64,000 nucleotides of DNA, taken from positions 32,373,841 through 32,437,840 of the forward strand of contig OV884009.1 of the NCBI GenBank assembly GCA_930367205.1. The letters run 5' to 3'. The notes beneath the pieces were generated by a model. The model was not told the DNA's origin. It did no database searches and was given only the letters and a program-made list of their open reading frames with translations. Positions within the stretch are counted from its first letter, which is position 1. Each line of letters starts with the position of its first letter. Positions 33,220 through 42,378 of the stretch are shown here, piece after piece. A program made the translations under genes and the position numbers. The stretch comes from Acanthosoma haemorrhoidale. Lineage: Eukaryota; Arthropoda; Insecta; Hemiptera; Acanthosomatidae.

Positions 33220-33472
33220 AGCTTTATTATTATAAAATTACAATCTGCCTTATTGGGCAATAAGTAATTGTGATAAAGGTTTTCATTCATACCATATTCA
33301 CAATTTACATTCACTCGCTCATTCATACACTATTTACAAACAGCCCAGAGACCTCCCAAATCCATAGGTTGTCACCTCCCTCGCATGCGAAAGGGGAAGC
33401 GGAGTCTTGGGAAGTCCCCCACGCTCCTCCGTCAGCCGCGTCACCGGATACTAGCCAGCGGAGGCTGACATA
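33220..33472 (-). mobile_element. Family A retroposon, copy A6, joined to block B
   Basis: Minus-sense A body from CAGCCTCCGCTGGCTAGTAT to TAATAATAAAGCTG. Its 5' end joins block B2 through ATAAATATTTAAAAAAATT. The same A-B junction occurs at 38.59 kb and, in opposite orientation, at 36.2 kb, so A plus B travels as one unit. Confidence 0.88.
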
Positions 33473-33477
33473 AATAT

Positions 33478-33682
33478 TTAAAAAAATTTATTTCATCTAT
33501 CATAGACTCCACAGTTTTAGTTTGGAGACTGTTCTTCCTGTCCTCTGAAAACGGGCACGGCCGAATCAAGAGATCTGAGAAAAGTGTCAAGACACTGATT
33601 CATTCTAATCGCTCTAACAACTTAATGCTTCGCTTTTACACGGTCCGGTTGCGTTTGTTTATTTTGTCTGTTTTCTTCATTG
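33478..33682 (+). repeat. Block B, copy B2
   Basis: About 200 bp almost identical to 38594-38787. It is non-coding and contains a 12-bp palindrome GTGTCAAGACAC. Confidence 0.9.
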
Positions 33683-34946
33683 TATTAAATTTAATCAAAT
33701 ATTCATTTTACAGAACGTACTACGTCCAATTCTACGAATTCCCTATTTTAGTTATCCAAATTGAGTTATAATCACAATAAAAAATATATGCTGTTTAATA
33801 TATTTAAAATATACAATTCATTAACTATTTATCGACGATATTAATCTATGAAGCCATAACCCCGAAAATTGCTTCAGGTTTGTTAAAGTACCAATTTTAA
33901 ACTGATTAAGAGATTTATATTCATTCCCGCAAACAATTACATTATTTATTGCATGAATATGAGTTGTGCATAAGTATGACTGAAATCATGCATCAAAATT
34001 AATAATAATGAGCAAGTAAATCGTATGTTTTCAAATGTATCAGATTTTTTAATATTGATTTCTTGGTGTGTTTGTTACGTTTTCCATCGTATTGACTGAC
34101 GTATTGTCAGCAAATAATAAATATGATGAAAAAGTTAGGAAAATTCTTTAAAACTGGCATCAAAATGATGTTTGAAATTAAATATCTTGACTTAGTAATT
34201 AGTAATATGTAATATATGTCAGGGATGTCGCTGTAGAACATGCAATCAGCTGCACTTTTTTAATAATTACATTTATTTTTTGTAATTATTATATTTAATT
34301 TAATTTGGCCATTAAAGGTAAGTCCAGTAAATTCATTAAAATTCCTATTTTCGGTCATTTATTTATACAGCATATATGTTTGAAAAATATGTAAATTACT
34401 AATTTTTTCATTTTTACAGACGGGTTTTATAAATTTCATGGTGTTTATTTGACTATCTCCTTAATTGAAAATTGTAAGAGTAGCAACTTGGTGAAATGTT
34501 GTGCACTGTGTTTCAAATACGAAGAAGACACTTTAGGACAACCATTTTATCCTTTAGGACCATTAGAAATCAATCATTTAATTGTAGGTTTTTGTTTGTG
34601 TTTTCCAACATATAAATTAGTGGATATCTTTGTTATTGTTGCGTATTCGTGTTGTTATAATATTATATTTGATTATTTTCTTAGAATATTTAGTATTTTA
34701 GACCTCAATTGTTATAATTGCGTCATAAAGCGTTTATCGTTTAAATAGCCGCGTTGGGTTGGTCACGCTGTCTAAATCCGGCCTGCCCAATCCTTTAGCG
34801 ACCTGACCCTCTTCTGCCCGGAGACTCCGTTGCCTGAAGTGCATGCGGGTCCGAGCTCAGTGCATAGTGGCTTGATGAATGTTGTCATGTACTGTGTACG
34901 TGTTGTTTTCTGGCATGTAGCAGCTTATATATGCCATATGCTTATA
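33683..34946. other. AT-rich unique DNA, no gene seen
   Basis: A 99-codon frame at 34449-34748 is rich in C, F, Y and I and looks like translated AT-rich DNA (NCYNCVIKRL). The section 34745-34870 is balanced (GCCGCGTTGGGTTGG and following) but unassigned. Confidence 0.45.
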
Positions 34947-35458
34947 TTAGGTTGGTGCGAATGAAATGTCGGATTCTTAAGTGAATATATTAAACTGCAT
35001 ATCTTTTTCCAAGAGCTGGTTATTTAATCAAAATATGCTCCATTTGCTTCAATACACTTTTCCCGACGAGATTTTAATGCATAGATGCCTGTCTTGAAGA
35101 AATTCTGATCTTTAGAATCAATGAACTCTGAGGCATTTTTCATACTGTCTTCATTTTCGTACTGTTTAGCCCGTAAAAAAAAAGTTAGCAATGATGAGCA
35201 TACGTTCAAGCGATCCAGCTTATTTCGCTCGGTTAGTTCGTGCGGTATCCACTTATCCATTTTTTTTCACCTTGCCAATTTCAGAAAGATGTCGCAATAT
35301 TGTTGTATGGTCAACTTCTATTCTGGCAGCAAGTTCTCTTGATGAAACAGTTGGATTCGTTTCCACCAATGCTTTCAAAGCATCATTTTTCACAGACATT
35401 TCGGGTTTTCATTTTGCGGTTCATTTTGCATAGTGGCTATAAACCAGGTTTCAAATTT
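34947..35458 (-). mobile_element. Mariner transposon relic, internally deleted
   Basis: TTAGGTTGGTGCGAATGAAA at 34947 is a typical mariner terminal repeat at the 3' end of the transposase gene (minus strand). The other terminus is not recognisable. It merges with block B (B5) at about 35459. The element keeps both ends of the transposase gene but not its middle, a structure common among mariner deletion derivatives. Confidence 0.88.
35024..35405 (-). pseudogene. Mariner transposase pseudogene
   Basis: The minus-strand N-terminal part includes VETNPTVSSRELAARIEV and HTTILRHLSEIGKVKK, the second helix-turn-helix DNA-binding region typical of mariner. After a one-base frameshift in an A run (35265-35272) it continues as the family signature DKWIPHELTE, then CSSLL. 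It then jumps directly to KQYENEDSMKNASEFIDSKD and ends GIYALKSRREKC..YFD, the usual C-terminus. About 200 residues holding the DD34D catalytic triad are missing. Family length is about 345 residues; about 125 remain. It cannot encode an active enzyme. Confidence 0.9.
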
Positions 35459-35507
35459 TGTATTTCATATATCATATACGGTTAAATACTCCACAGTTTT
35501 AGTTTGA
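35459..35507 (+). repeat. Block B fragment, B5
   Basis: ATATACGGTTAAATACTCCA and CAGTTTTAGTTTGAATATT match the end of B3 (36140-36200, other strand) and of B2. It abuts the mariner relic. Confidence 0.7.
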
Positions 35508-35983
35508 ATATTTAATGATAGTATGTACTTTATGTATGTATTTATGTCAAAATAAATTCTCCCTCTCTTAAGCAAGAACCGGTTTTCGTATAAATAGATT
35601 ATGGTGACTATTTAACTAGTTAACGTTTCATCCGTGAATCTAGTTAATAATCTTTCATTAGAACTTGCTAATATATGTACTTTCTTTTAAACAAACTAAG
35701 GATGAATATTTGACAGAATAAAGGCAAATATAATAACTTTGTGGAGAGACAAGAAGTTTCGTTTTTTGAATTTAAACTCCACAACCGGCACTAAAACATG
35801 GTAAACTAACAAAATCCTTTACAATCCCCTTCACAGTAGTAATTAACCCTTGACTTGTATATACCCTTGCGTGATATATATTCAACTTGACGGTATTCTA
35901 CTGTAAACCTGTAGATTGCACTATTGGAGACTATAAAGCATCTTAGAAAAAGACCTTTACTGAATATTATCATTTTTTAGTTT
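35508..35983. other. AT-rich unique DNA, no gene seen
   Basis: Nothing recognised. Confidence 0.5.
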
Positions 35984-36075
35984 TACTGGATTGTATCTGG
36001 TGGTCCGGCTGACGGAGGAGCGTAAAGGACCTCCCAAGACATCCTCTTTCGCATGCGAGGGAGGTGACAAACATG
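35984..36075 (+). mobile_element. Family A fragment A7
   Basis: An internal segment from ACTGGATTGTATCTGG to GAGGTGACAAACATG, lacking the 3' tail. It is cut by block B3. Confidence 0.85.
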
Positions 36076-36208
36076 TCTTGATACTTTTCTCAGATCTCTT
36101 GATTCGTTCGTGCCCGTTTTCAGAGGACAGGAAGAAAAGTCTATAAACTAAAACTGTGGAGTATTTAACCCGTATATGGTAGATAAAATATAAAATTTAA
36201 AATATTTA
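36074..36208 (-). repeat. Block B, copy B3
   Basis: Reverse complement of B2 and B4, lacking the distal half. It is followed by A8 with the same A-B junction as elsewhere. Confidence 0.87.
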
Positions 36209-36413
36209 TGTCAGTCTCCGCTAGGTGACGCAGCTGACGGAGGAGATTGGGGGGCTTCCCAAGACTCCGCTTCTTCTCTCACATGCGAGGGAGGTGACAA
36301 CCATGTGGGTTTGGGAGGTCTCTGGGCTGTTTGTAAATACTGTATGAGTGACCCAGTGAATGAAACTAGTAAATATGGCATGAATAAGAACATTTATCAA
36401 AATTACTTATTGC
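36209..36413 (+). mobile_element. Family A retroposon, copy A8, joined to block B
   Basis: From GTCAGTCTCCGCTAGGTGAC to AAAATTACTTATTGCCA; the last 50 or so bases including AATAAA are missing. The sequence then passes into block C. Confidence 0.85.
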
Positions 36414-36419
36414 CAGTAC

Positions 36420-36985
36420 TAACAGTAAATGAAGTTTTACACTCTGCTGGTAAATTATTTATTTTTTATTCGTTACGTTTTGAAAGTCATTTCTTTTTAA
36501 CAAGCTGCATTTACAATTGATCATTCACAATAATAATAATATTGTACAAGTGAACTATTTGCATATTATTTTGTGTGAGCAATTAATCTTCATTGATTCT
36601 TCCTTATCATCCTCGGAGACCAAAGTGGCAGTGGCTTCGTGACCTGCTATAAATACATCAGTGGAACCCTGGCAATGACCAGTTTCTCTAATCGAGTCTT
36701 GAGCGTCTGTGGCTCTTACGCTCTTGGTCAGACTCCCCTGACTCGTATTTGGTGACGCGGCTGACGGAGGAACATGGGGGAGTTCCCAAGATTCCGCTTC
36801 CTCTTTTGCATGCGAGGGAGATGACAAGCATGTGGATTTGGGAGGTCTCTGGGTTGTTTGTAAATACTGTATGCATGAGCGAGTGAATGAAAATTGTAAA
36901 TATGGTATGAATGAGAACATTCATCACAATTACTTATTGCCTAATAAGACAGATTGTAATTTTGGCACAGTAAAGAAGTTAATAA
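36420..36985 (+). mobile_element. Family A copy A9 with 5' block C
   Basis: Block C (36420-36575) is shared in inverted orientation with 47889-48041, where it also lies directly 5' of an A copy. Between C and the A body is CAATTAATCTTCATTGATTC, then the A body with TGCTATAAATACATCAG (TATA-like) and the end ...GGCACAGTAAAGAAG (AATAAA changed to AGTAAA). A plus C therefore forms an extended version of at least 560 bp. The antisense strand has a 121-codon frame (36555-36920), seen shorter in other copies; I do not regard it as a gene. Confidence 0.87.
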
Positions 36986-38247
36986 TAAAAAATCTTGTAT
37001 TTTTCTGATTCTCTCACACACTTTACCAGCTTGTCGGCCACCCTGCCTGGCATTTCATCAGAGTAATGTACGTTATCCGTTTGTTATTTATGTGAAATTT
37101 CATACAATGCAAACAGGCTAATGGTCATAGATTTCCGAGCGTAAATTCAAGATAAGCAAGTGTATTAGCTACTAAGGTAGAAGCATTACTTTGAAACATG
37201 TGTGCGGAAATCGCCTTTTCTCTGCTCTCTCCTGTGTTGGGAAGATCCCGACTCCTACCCTTTAACTCCTGCCCCGTGAAAATGACTAAATATGGAGGGA
37301 ATTGTGTAAAAGAGAGGCCTATTAGAGCCAGTATTGACTAGGAGACCGGGCACCCTTTTCCTATTGTTGCCCACATCTTTTGTTTCTTCGCCCATTGTAA
37401 GGTTTCGTTGGCTCATCTATCTTAATAGAAGCCTGAATAATATCCATCCATATTATTTAAACAAGGTTAAATTAATAACATCGCGCCTGTGTAAGTGAAT
37501 CTGAGAGGAGGGGGGGTTTCCGGGTCAGGACACGATTAACGTCAGATCGTAACTGAGCGTATCCGTCAATCAGTCAATGAATGCGTATTTATTGTGACAC
37601 ATAGTTGCCTGAAGGTAGTCTCTGCTTACACTCGGGTAGGGGCGAATTTCAGTAATATTAAAGATTAAACTAAAATAAATCCATTTGCAATATTAGAAGA
37701 ATAAAAATAATTTGTATTCTGATATGCGACGCCTTTAGTCTAAACCAAAAAAAACATATCGGTTTTCATTTTTAATAAAATCTTCATTGAAGTACCCATA
37801 AATTATAACATCTGAAAACCTACAATTTGCTTGCAAGGATATTATCAATTCGGATGTAAGAACCCATTCATACTTATGCACTACCCATTCATACTTATGC
37901 ACTACCCATTCAACGTGTCGTTCAGCCCAGGAGCCCCTTTTCACTCCAGAAAAAAATAAATAAAACAACAATAACACATAAGTATGTAAGTAGATGGTAT
38001 TCATAAGGTGAGTCCCAACACTTTTAAACATGTTTAGACAATCAATGTACATTATTATAACAATCACCAATCGCAATGTAAAATTGTATAAAATGTAGCC
38101 AATGACCTATTGTATATAGATTCATTTATGAAGTTTATACTGATTTTCATAATTTATAATAACAAAAGGATATGAACAAAATAAAAAACTAGATGCTAAT
38201 GGAAAAACGTTTCTTAATAATATATTATCCCCTAAGCCCTTGTGTCA
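36986..38247. other. Unique DNA, no gene seen
   Basis: About 37190-37620 is balanced in composition and might be regulatory. A 113-codon minus frame (37735-38076) consists of hydrophobic AT-rich translation and the 21-bp repeat, so it is not called. Confidence 0.45.
37862..37912. repeat. 21-bp tandem repeat, about 2.4 copies
   Basis: Unit ACCCATTCATACTTATGCAC(T) at 37862 and 37883, with a partial third copy at 37904. The units are identical. Confidence 0.93.
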
Positions 38248-38340
38248 ATAATTAAAATCAATTACTTTTTATAGTTGAATCTATACTATTGATATATCGT
38301 GGATAAGTCGGTAATTATACATGTAACCAAATATGTGAAA

Positions 38341-38592
38341 TTTTTTATTATGATAAAATTACAATTTGCCTCATTGGGCAATAAGTAATTGTGATAAAGG
38401 TTTTCATTCATACCATATTCACAATTTACATTCACTCGCTCATTCATACACTATTTACAAACAGCCCAGAGACCTCCCAAATCCATAGGTTTTGTCCCCC
38501 CGCGCATGCGAAAGGGGAAGCGGAGTCTTGGGAAGTCCCCCACGCTCCTCCGTCAGTTGCTTCACCGGGTACGAGCCAGTGGAGGCTGACAT
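38341..38592 (-). mobile_element. Family A retroposon, copy A10
   Basis: Nearly identical to A6, including the CATAGGTT variant next to the GTCACC box and the junction to block B. A10-B4 and A6-B2 are therefore copies of one composite. Confidence 0.9.
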
Positions 38593-38787
38593 AAATATTC
38601 AAAAATTTTTATTTCATCTATCATAGACTCCACAGTTTTAGTTTAGAGACTGTTCTTCCTGTCCTCTGAAAACGGGCACGGCCGAATCAAGAGATCTGAG
38701 AAAAGTGTCAAGACACTGATTCATTCTAATCGCTCTTAATGCTTCGCTTTTACACGGTCCGGTTGCGTTTGTTTATTTTGTCTGTTT
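38593..38787 (+). repeat. Block B, copy B4
   Basis: Nearly identical to B2 apart from a small deletion after AATCGCTCT. It ends at TTGTCTGTTTTC where A/D sequence resumes. Confidence 0.9.
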
Positions 38788-38830
38788 TCCAAATTCCACG
38801 TGGTTGTCACCTCCCTTGCATGCGAAAGAG
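38788..38830 (-). mobile_element. Family A fragment A11
   Basis: CAAATTCCACGTGGTTGTCA, then CCTCCCTTGCATGCGAAAG joins block D at the same point as A5 does at 28.55 kb. Confidence 0.85.
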
Positions 38831-39360
38831 TTGATGCTATCACAAAATATTTTTGTATCGTATATTTTATGGTAGATTTCCACGTTCAGATTAATATTGT
38901 CCTACTCTTTTTCTTAACCTCAAATTATGCGAGAGGTTGCAGCTGACTTAATTATTTCTGGGAGGGCTGTGAGGAGAGGAAAGTGAAATGTAAAGGCGAA
39001 TCGAGTCTAGACCCCGACCTTCATAGCTTTGGTCACATAAGTACAATTGACACGTGAAGATTGGGGCAAAGACAATTGGAGTGGCCGAAACGAATCCTGT
39101 TTTTTACAGATAAATCGAGACCGTAGACGGTTTTAACGGCAATAAGATTATTTAGTCCATTACTATACACTTGGAGGATTGTTAGTGCGATAAAATTATT
39201 TATTTACAAAAATCGTGGCGCTTCCTCGTCCATTTCGCGAGGCCGCATCCGTAATTGTTTTTAATTTACCGAGTTATATCTTGTTTGAGGTCTGACGTTT
39301 ATGGCTTTAGATTCTGGAATACGGTTGCAAAAGAGCGCTGTATCCCAGGTGTCGAAGAAC

Positions 39361-39529
39361 CTCATATCATTATTAAAGTATTATTATGTCTGGATCATTT
39401 AAAATCTAATATTAAATGAATCCGGTTTCGATTTCTATAATAGGGAGGTTATGGCAAGAAAAAGGGTTTTAATTACTGGCAAATACAGATACAAAAGTAC
39501 AAATACATATGTACATATATATATATGTA
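39361..39529. other. AT-rich unique DNA
   Basis: Contains a near-palindrome around CATATGTACATATATATAT (39507-39533). Confidence 0.5.
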
Positions 39530-39735
39530 TGTTGAGGCTGCGAGAGGGGGTGGTGAGACGTGAAGAGATCTCGGATGTGTCATTTGCTCGGAGGCCATTT
39601 CCCAGTGACTCTGAGCAGAACAAGTTACCGCTCCGTTCTGGGAAACAGCCGTTCAACGGAGCGGCAACCCCCGTCCTCTAATCATCCTCTCTGCTCCAAG
39701 GACTCCAAGCACACGGGGACAGAAAAAAAAAAAAA
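39530..39735 (+). other. GC-rich block with hairpin and poly(A)
   Basis: About 190 bp rich in G and C, ending in CACGGGGACAG plus 13 A. A 10-bp inverted pair CCGCTCCGTT (39628-39637) and AACGGAGCGG (39655-39664) forms a stable hairpin. The abrupt composition change and A run hint at a retroposed RNA or a transposon end; no homologue is seen in the window. Confidence 0.4.
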
Positions 39736-40039
39736 TTAGATAAAACTTTTTTCCTATTACTATACTCATACAGTGTGTAGCTTAGCGCTGTTAGGAGAAA
39801 GAAACGCGCTTACCGTTTTGAATCCAAGCCCTTGATGGTTCGTTACCGTTCGGATATTCGTGATAGCGATGAATACCGTTTTGTATCGTGAGAAAAACCT
39901 CGCTGCGTTTAATGTATGCAAGTGTATGTTATCATCTCTACCTATACATTTATACATGGAGGTTTCTCTAATATGATGGATGCTTATGTAAAATTCTGGG
40001 AAACAGACCAAATTTTTTTTTGAAATATAAAAAAAATGT
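39736..40039. other. AT-rich unique DNA, no gene seen
   Basis: The 93-codon minus frame (39766-40047) has no recognised features. Confidence 0.5.
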
Positions 40040-40130
40040 AAACACACTTTATTCCGGGGGATTGTTCCCTAAGGATAACAAAAAGGTACACATGAGCATG
40101 TCTAGTGTACAAAAAATGTAGCATAAATTA
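40040..40130 (-). repeat. Repeat I, copy I1 (LINE-like 3' end)
   Basis: ACACTTTATTCCGGGGGATTG, AAGGATAACAAAAAGGTACA, TGTCTAGTGTAC match 40758-40845 at about 90% by eye. A diverged version is at 49956-50032. In minus sense the order is ...AATCCCCCGGAATAAAGTGT..., with AATAAA near the end, so it looks like an RNA 3' terminus. Confidence 0.7.
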
Positions 40131-40757
40131 CACTGGTTAGCTTATAAATAATAATGGGCCTTTATACATATGTGGTGACTTCAATGAACATATTTGGTAG
40201 CCTAAATATTCATTAATTTATTAACTTCATTTTTACAAATCACTATCAATACAATTATTACTTACAACTGACAATAATTACAAGCAGATTTTGGTGGATA
40301 AAATATTACAAAATAAAACTAACTGGTTGTCAAGTAGTTCAACCAACAATCAGCAACTTTGCCACATTTTTGTTGTTTAGAATTTTCTTTACTTAATAAT
40401 TCTTAAAAATACTTACTTAATTAAGTAAAATAATTACTTAAAATAGAATTTATTTTGTTAGCGAAACCGACTAACTGAAAATCCCATTAAAATATAAAAT
40501 GAAACTGATTGCAAGTTTTCTTCATTTAATGTCTACTAATTTTAGAAGTATGTAGTAACATATTTCAATAATAATTTAATGATAGTTTTATGATATAGTT
40601 TTAATAATCGGGATTTTGAGATTCAGTAGCCAAATTAATGCTTAAGCATTAGCATCTATGCTTATATAATCTATTTTAAAAATAAAATATACATAATTTA
40701 AACTACTGTTTCTGCTTGGAACGTTTACTGTATGTGACTCTTTTCTTGCCCTATGAA
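40131..40757. other. AT-rich spacer between I1 and I2
   Basis: Nothing recognised. Confidence 0.5.
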
Positions 40758-40845
40758 ACCACACTTTATTCCGGGATTGTTCCCTAAGGATAACAAAAAA
40801 GTACAAATGAGTATGTCTAGCGTACAAAAAATATAGCACAAACAA
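40758..40845 (-). repeat. Repeat I, copy I2
   Basis: Direct copy of I1 about 720 bp away. No shared flanks beyond the 90 bp. Confidence 0.75.
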
Positions 40846-41509
40846 GGTACAAGAAACACATACAGGTGAATAACATTTGTTAGCAATTATAAACAAGAAC
40901 TGAAGGATATATCCTAATATAGGAATTATTAGCAAAGGAAAACGAAGAAGAAGAAGAATGACGAATTATGAATTGCGAGAGAAAGAAACTGGTTCAAAGA
41001 TTGGGAGAATTGTCGAGCTACGAATATTGGTGGGAATATAGTTCCGATGTTTGTGTCACGAAAAAGAACGGTCACAGAAAGGAAGTGGGTCGCGAAATAC
41101 AGGTCAGACGGATGGGATCTAGAAGTTTTACAATTTTGAATTGGAGAAGGTTATAAAGGTAAGGAGGTTTTTATTCATATTAGCACATAAGAGGATAGAT
41201 TTTTCATTGTTCACCTCACTTATCTAATAGTTGTTCCATACCACGCACCAATAAAATGTATTTTGGCGTAAAGGTCATATCGATATATAGGTCTTTTGTC
41301 TTCAAACCACATTTTTGTATTTGATGTCTTGCTAAGAATATATTTATCTCCTGCAAGACGGCATCCTTTATGGTTATTTGTTCAGCCATCCCAACTTGGA
41401 GCAGTGAAGCGAAATGCTGCACTCTGGAACATTTATATATATATGTTCCATAACTTATCTATGTCATGAGTATCCTCTCGTTTTTCTTTTTTTTACCGTC
41501 TAAAATGTT
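40846..41509. other. Unique DNA, no gene called
   Basis: Holds a GAA triplet run near 40943 and a 68-codon minus frame (41216-41422, ends RGMEQLLDK) without recognised domain. Confidence 0.45.
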
Positions 41510-41640
41510 TTGCATTATGAGCGAGTGAGAGGCTGAATGAAAAATTGTAAATTTGTTCCGAATCTTATCATCTAGCCCAACTATTTATTCCATAGCAACT
41601 ATGTATTCTCATAGTAGGGCATATCGTAATTTTCTTTTCT
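41510..41640 (+). mobile_element. Very diverged family A relative
   Basis: ATGAGCGAGTGAGAGGCTGA, AAAAATTGTAAATTTG and GGGCATATCGTAATTTTC follow the order of family A tail segments. Confidence 0.4.
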
Positions 41641-41860
41641 AATTAAGATAGTTCAGAAAAAAAAAATAAGTGAATTGCATTTCTTTTATATGGTTACGAT
41701 ATTAAAAAAATTTTTTTTTTAAATATGAGAGCAATTTTTATTTGTCTGTAGGGAGTACTTGTATATACTAAAAAATAATTTTTATTATCTCGTCTCATTA
41801 TGACCCAATTAAATTATATTCATTCTAGCCAAGGAAATAGTTATGGTAAATATTAACGCA

Positions 41861-41965
41861 AACTTAAAACTAACTTACATACTAATTCTTAACCTAATTT
41901 TCCCCGACAGTCTGTTGCCATCAAAAAGGTGAGCCCCACCACCTTTATTAGTCAGTTCAGTCCAC
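41861..41965. mobile_element. LINE E fragment with 5' inversion
   Basis: 41861-41922 is the end of the ORF in minus orientation (compare 19113-19173). At 41923 it switches to plus orientation: AAAAAGGTGAGCCCCACCAC and on to TTAGTCAGTTCAGTCCA. Within LINE E these two parts are adjacent, so the 5' part is inverted exactly at the junction, as in twin priming. The 3' remainder is missing. Confidence 0.8.
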
Positions 41966-42025
41966 TTTTTTATTTATTGGGTTAGTACTTGTTCCTGAGA
42001 GGTGAGTATATTAACATAATTATAC

Positions 42026-42363
42026 TGATTCGTTGCAGCACCTAACCAACCCAGTGTTTAACACTATGACCCCACCACCCATCCCGCATCGATGGCAACA
42101 GAATGTCTGGAAAAATTAGGTCAAGAATTAGTATGTAAGTTAAGTTTGATCAAAAAGGTGAGCCCCATCACCTTGATTAGTCAGTCCAGTCACGTATAAT
42201 GTGTATCATTATACTTGTTTATTCATTATATAATTTTTATAAAATAACAAAACCTGTATATCATGTAGCGATGCTACAGGAAATAAAAAAATAATTTGTA
42301 AATAGATTCGCCTGAGGATAATTGTATATAGTTATCTGTAAATTAAAGGGGCTATGGAAAAAA
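42026..42363 (+). mobile_element. LINE E, copy E3
   Basis: Runs from GATTCGTTGCAGCACCTAAC through the ORF end and the 3' UTR to GGGGCTATGGAAAAAA. It forms an inverted pair with 41861-41922, so the region can fold. A (TA)n run follows at 42363-42378. Confidence 0.88.
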
Positions 42364-42378
42364 TATATATATATATAT
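42363..42378. repeat. (TA)n at the tail of LINE E copy E3
   Basis: Short TA run directly after the A tail, as in E1. Confidence 0.85.

Larger units (their letters stand above)
38248..39360. repeat. Duplicated locus D2
   Basis: Counterpart of D1 (28008-29070). 38248-38344 and 38790-39360 match D1. The part between is A10 plus B4 instead of the unique segment and A5. The D block resumes inside an A fragment (GTGGTTGTCACCTCCC), so the exchange happened within family A sequence. Confidence 0.92.

Noticed and set aside
34449..34748. 99-codon frame as a membrane protein
   Set aside because: Amino-acid content reflects AT-rich triplets only, and no start context or homologue is evident.
34947..35458. 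Autonomous mariner transposon
   Set aside because: The catalytic core is deleted, there is a frameshift, and one terminal repeat is missing.
37862..37912. Possible CRISPR-like array
   Set aside because: Units are adjacent without spacers, too few, and the DNA is clearly eukaryotic.
37735..38076. 113-codon minus frame with WVVHKYE repeats
   Set aside because: The peptide repeat is just the translated 21-bp tandem repeat, and the rest is low-complexity hydrophobic AT-rich translation.
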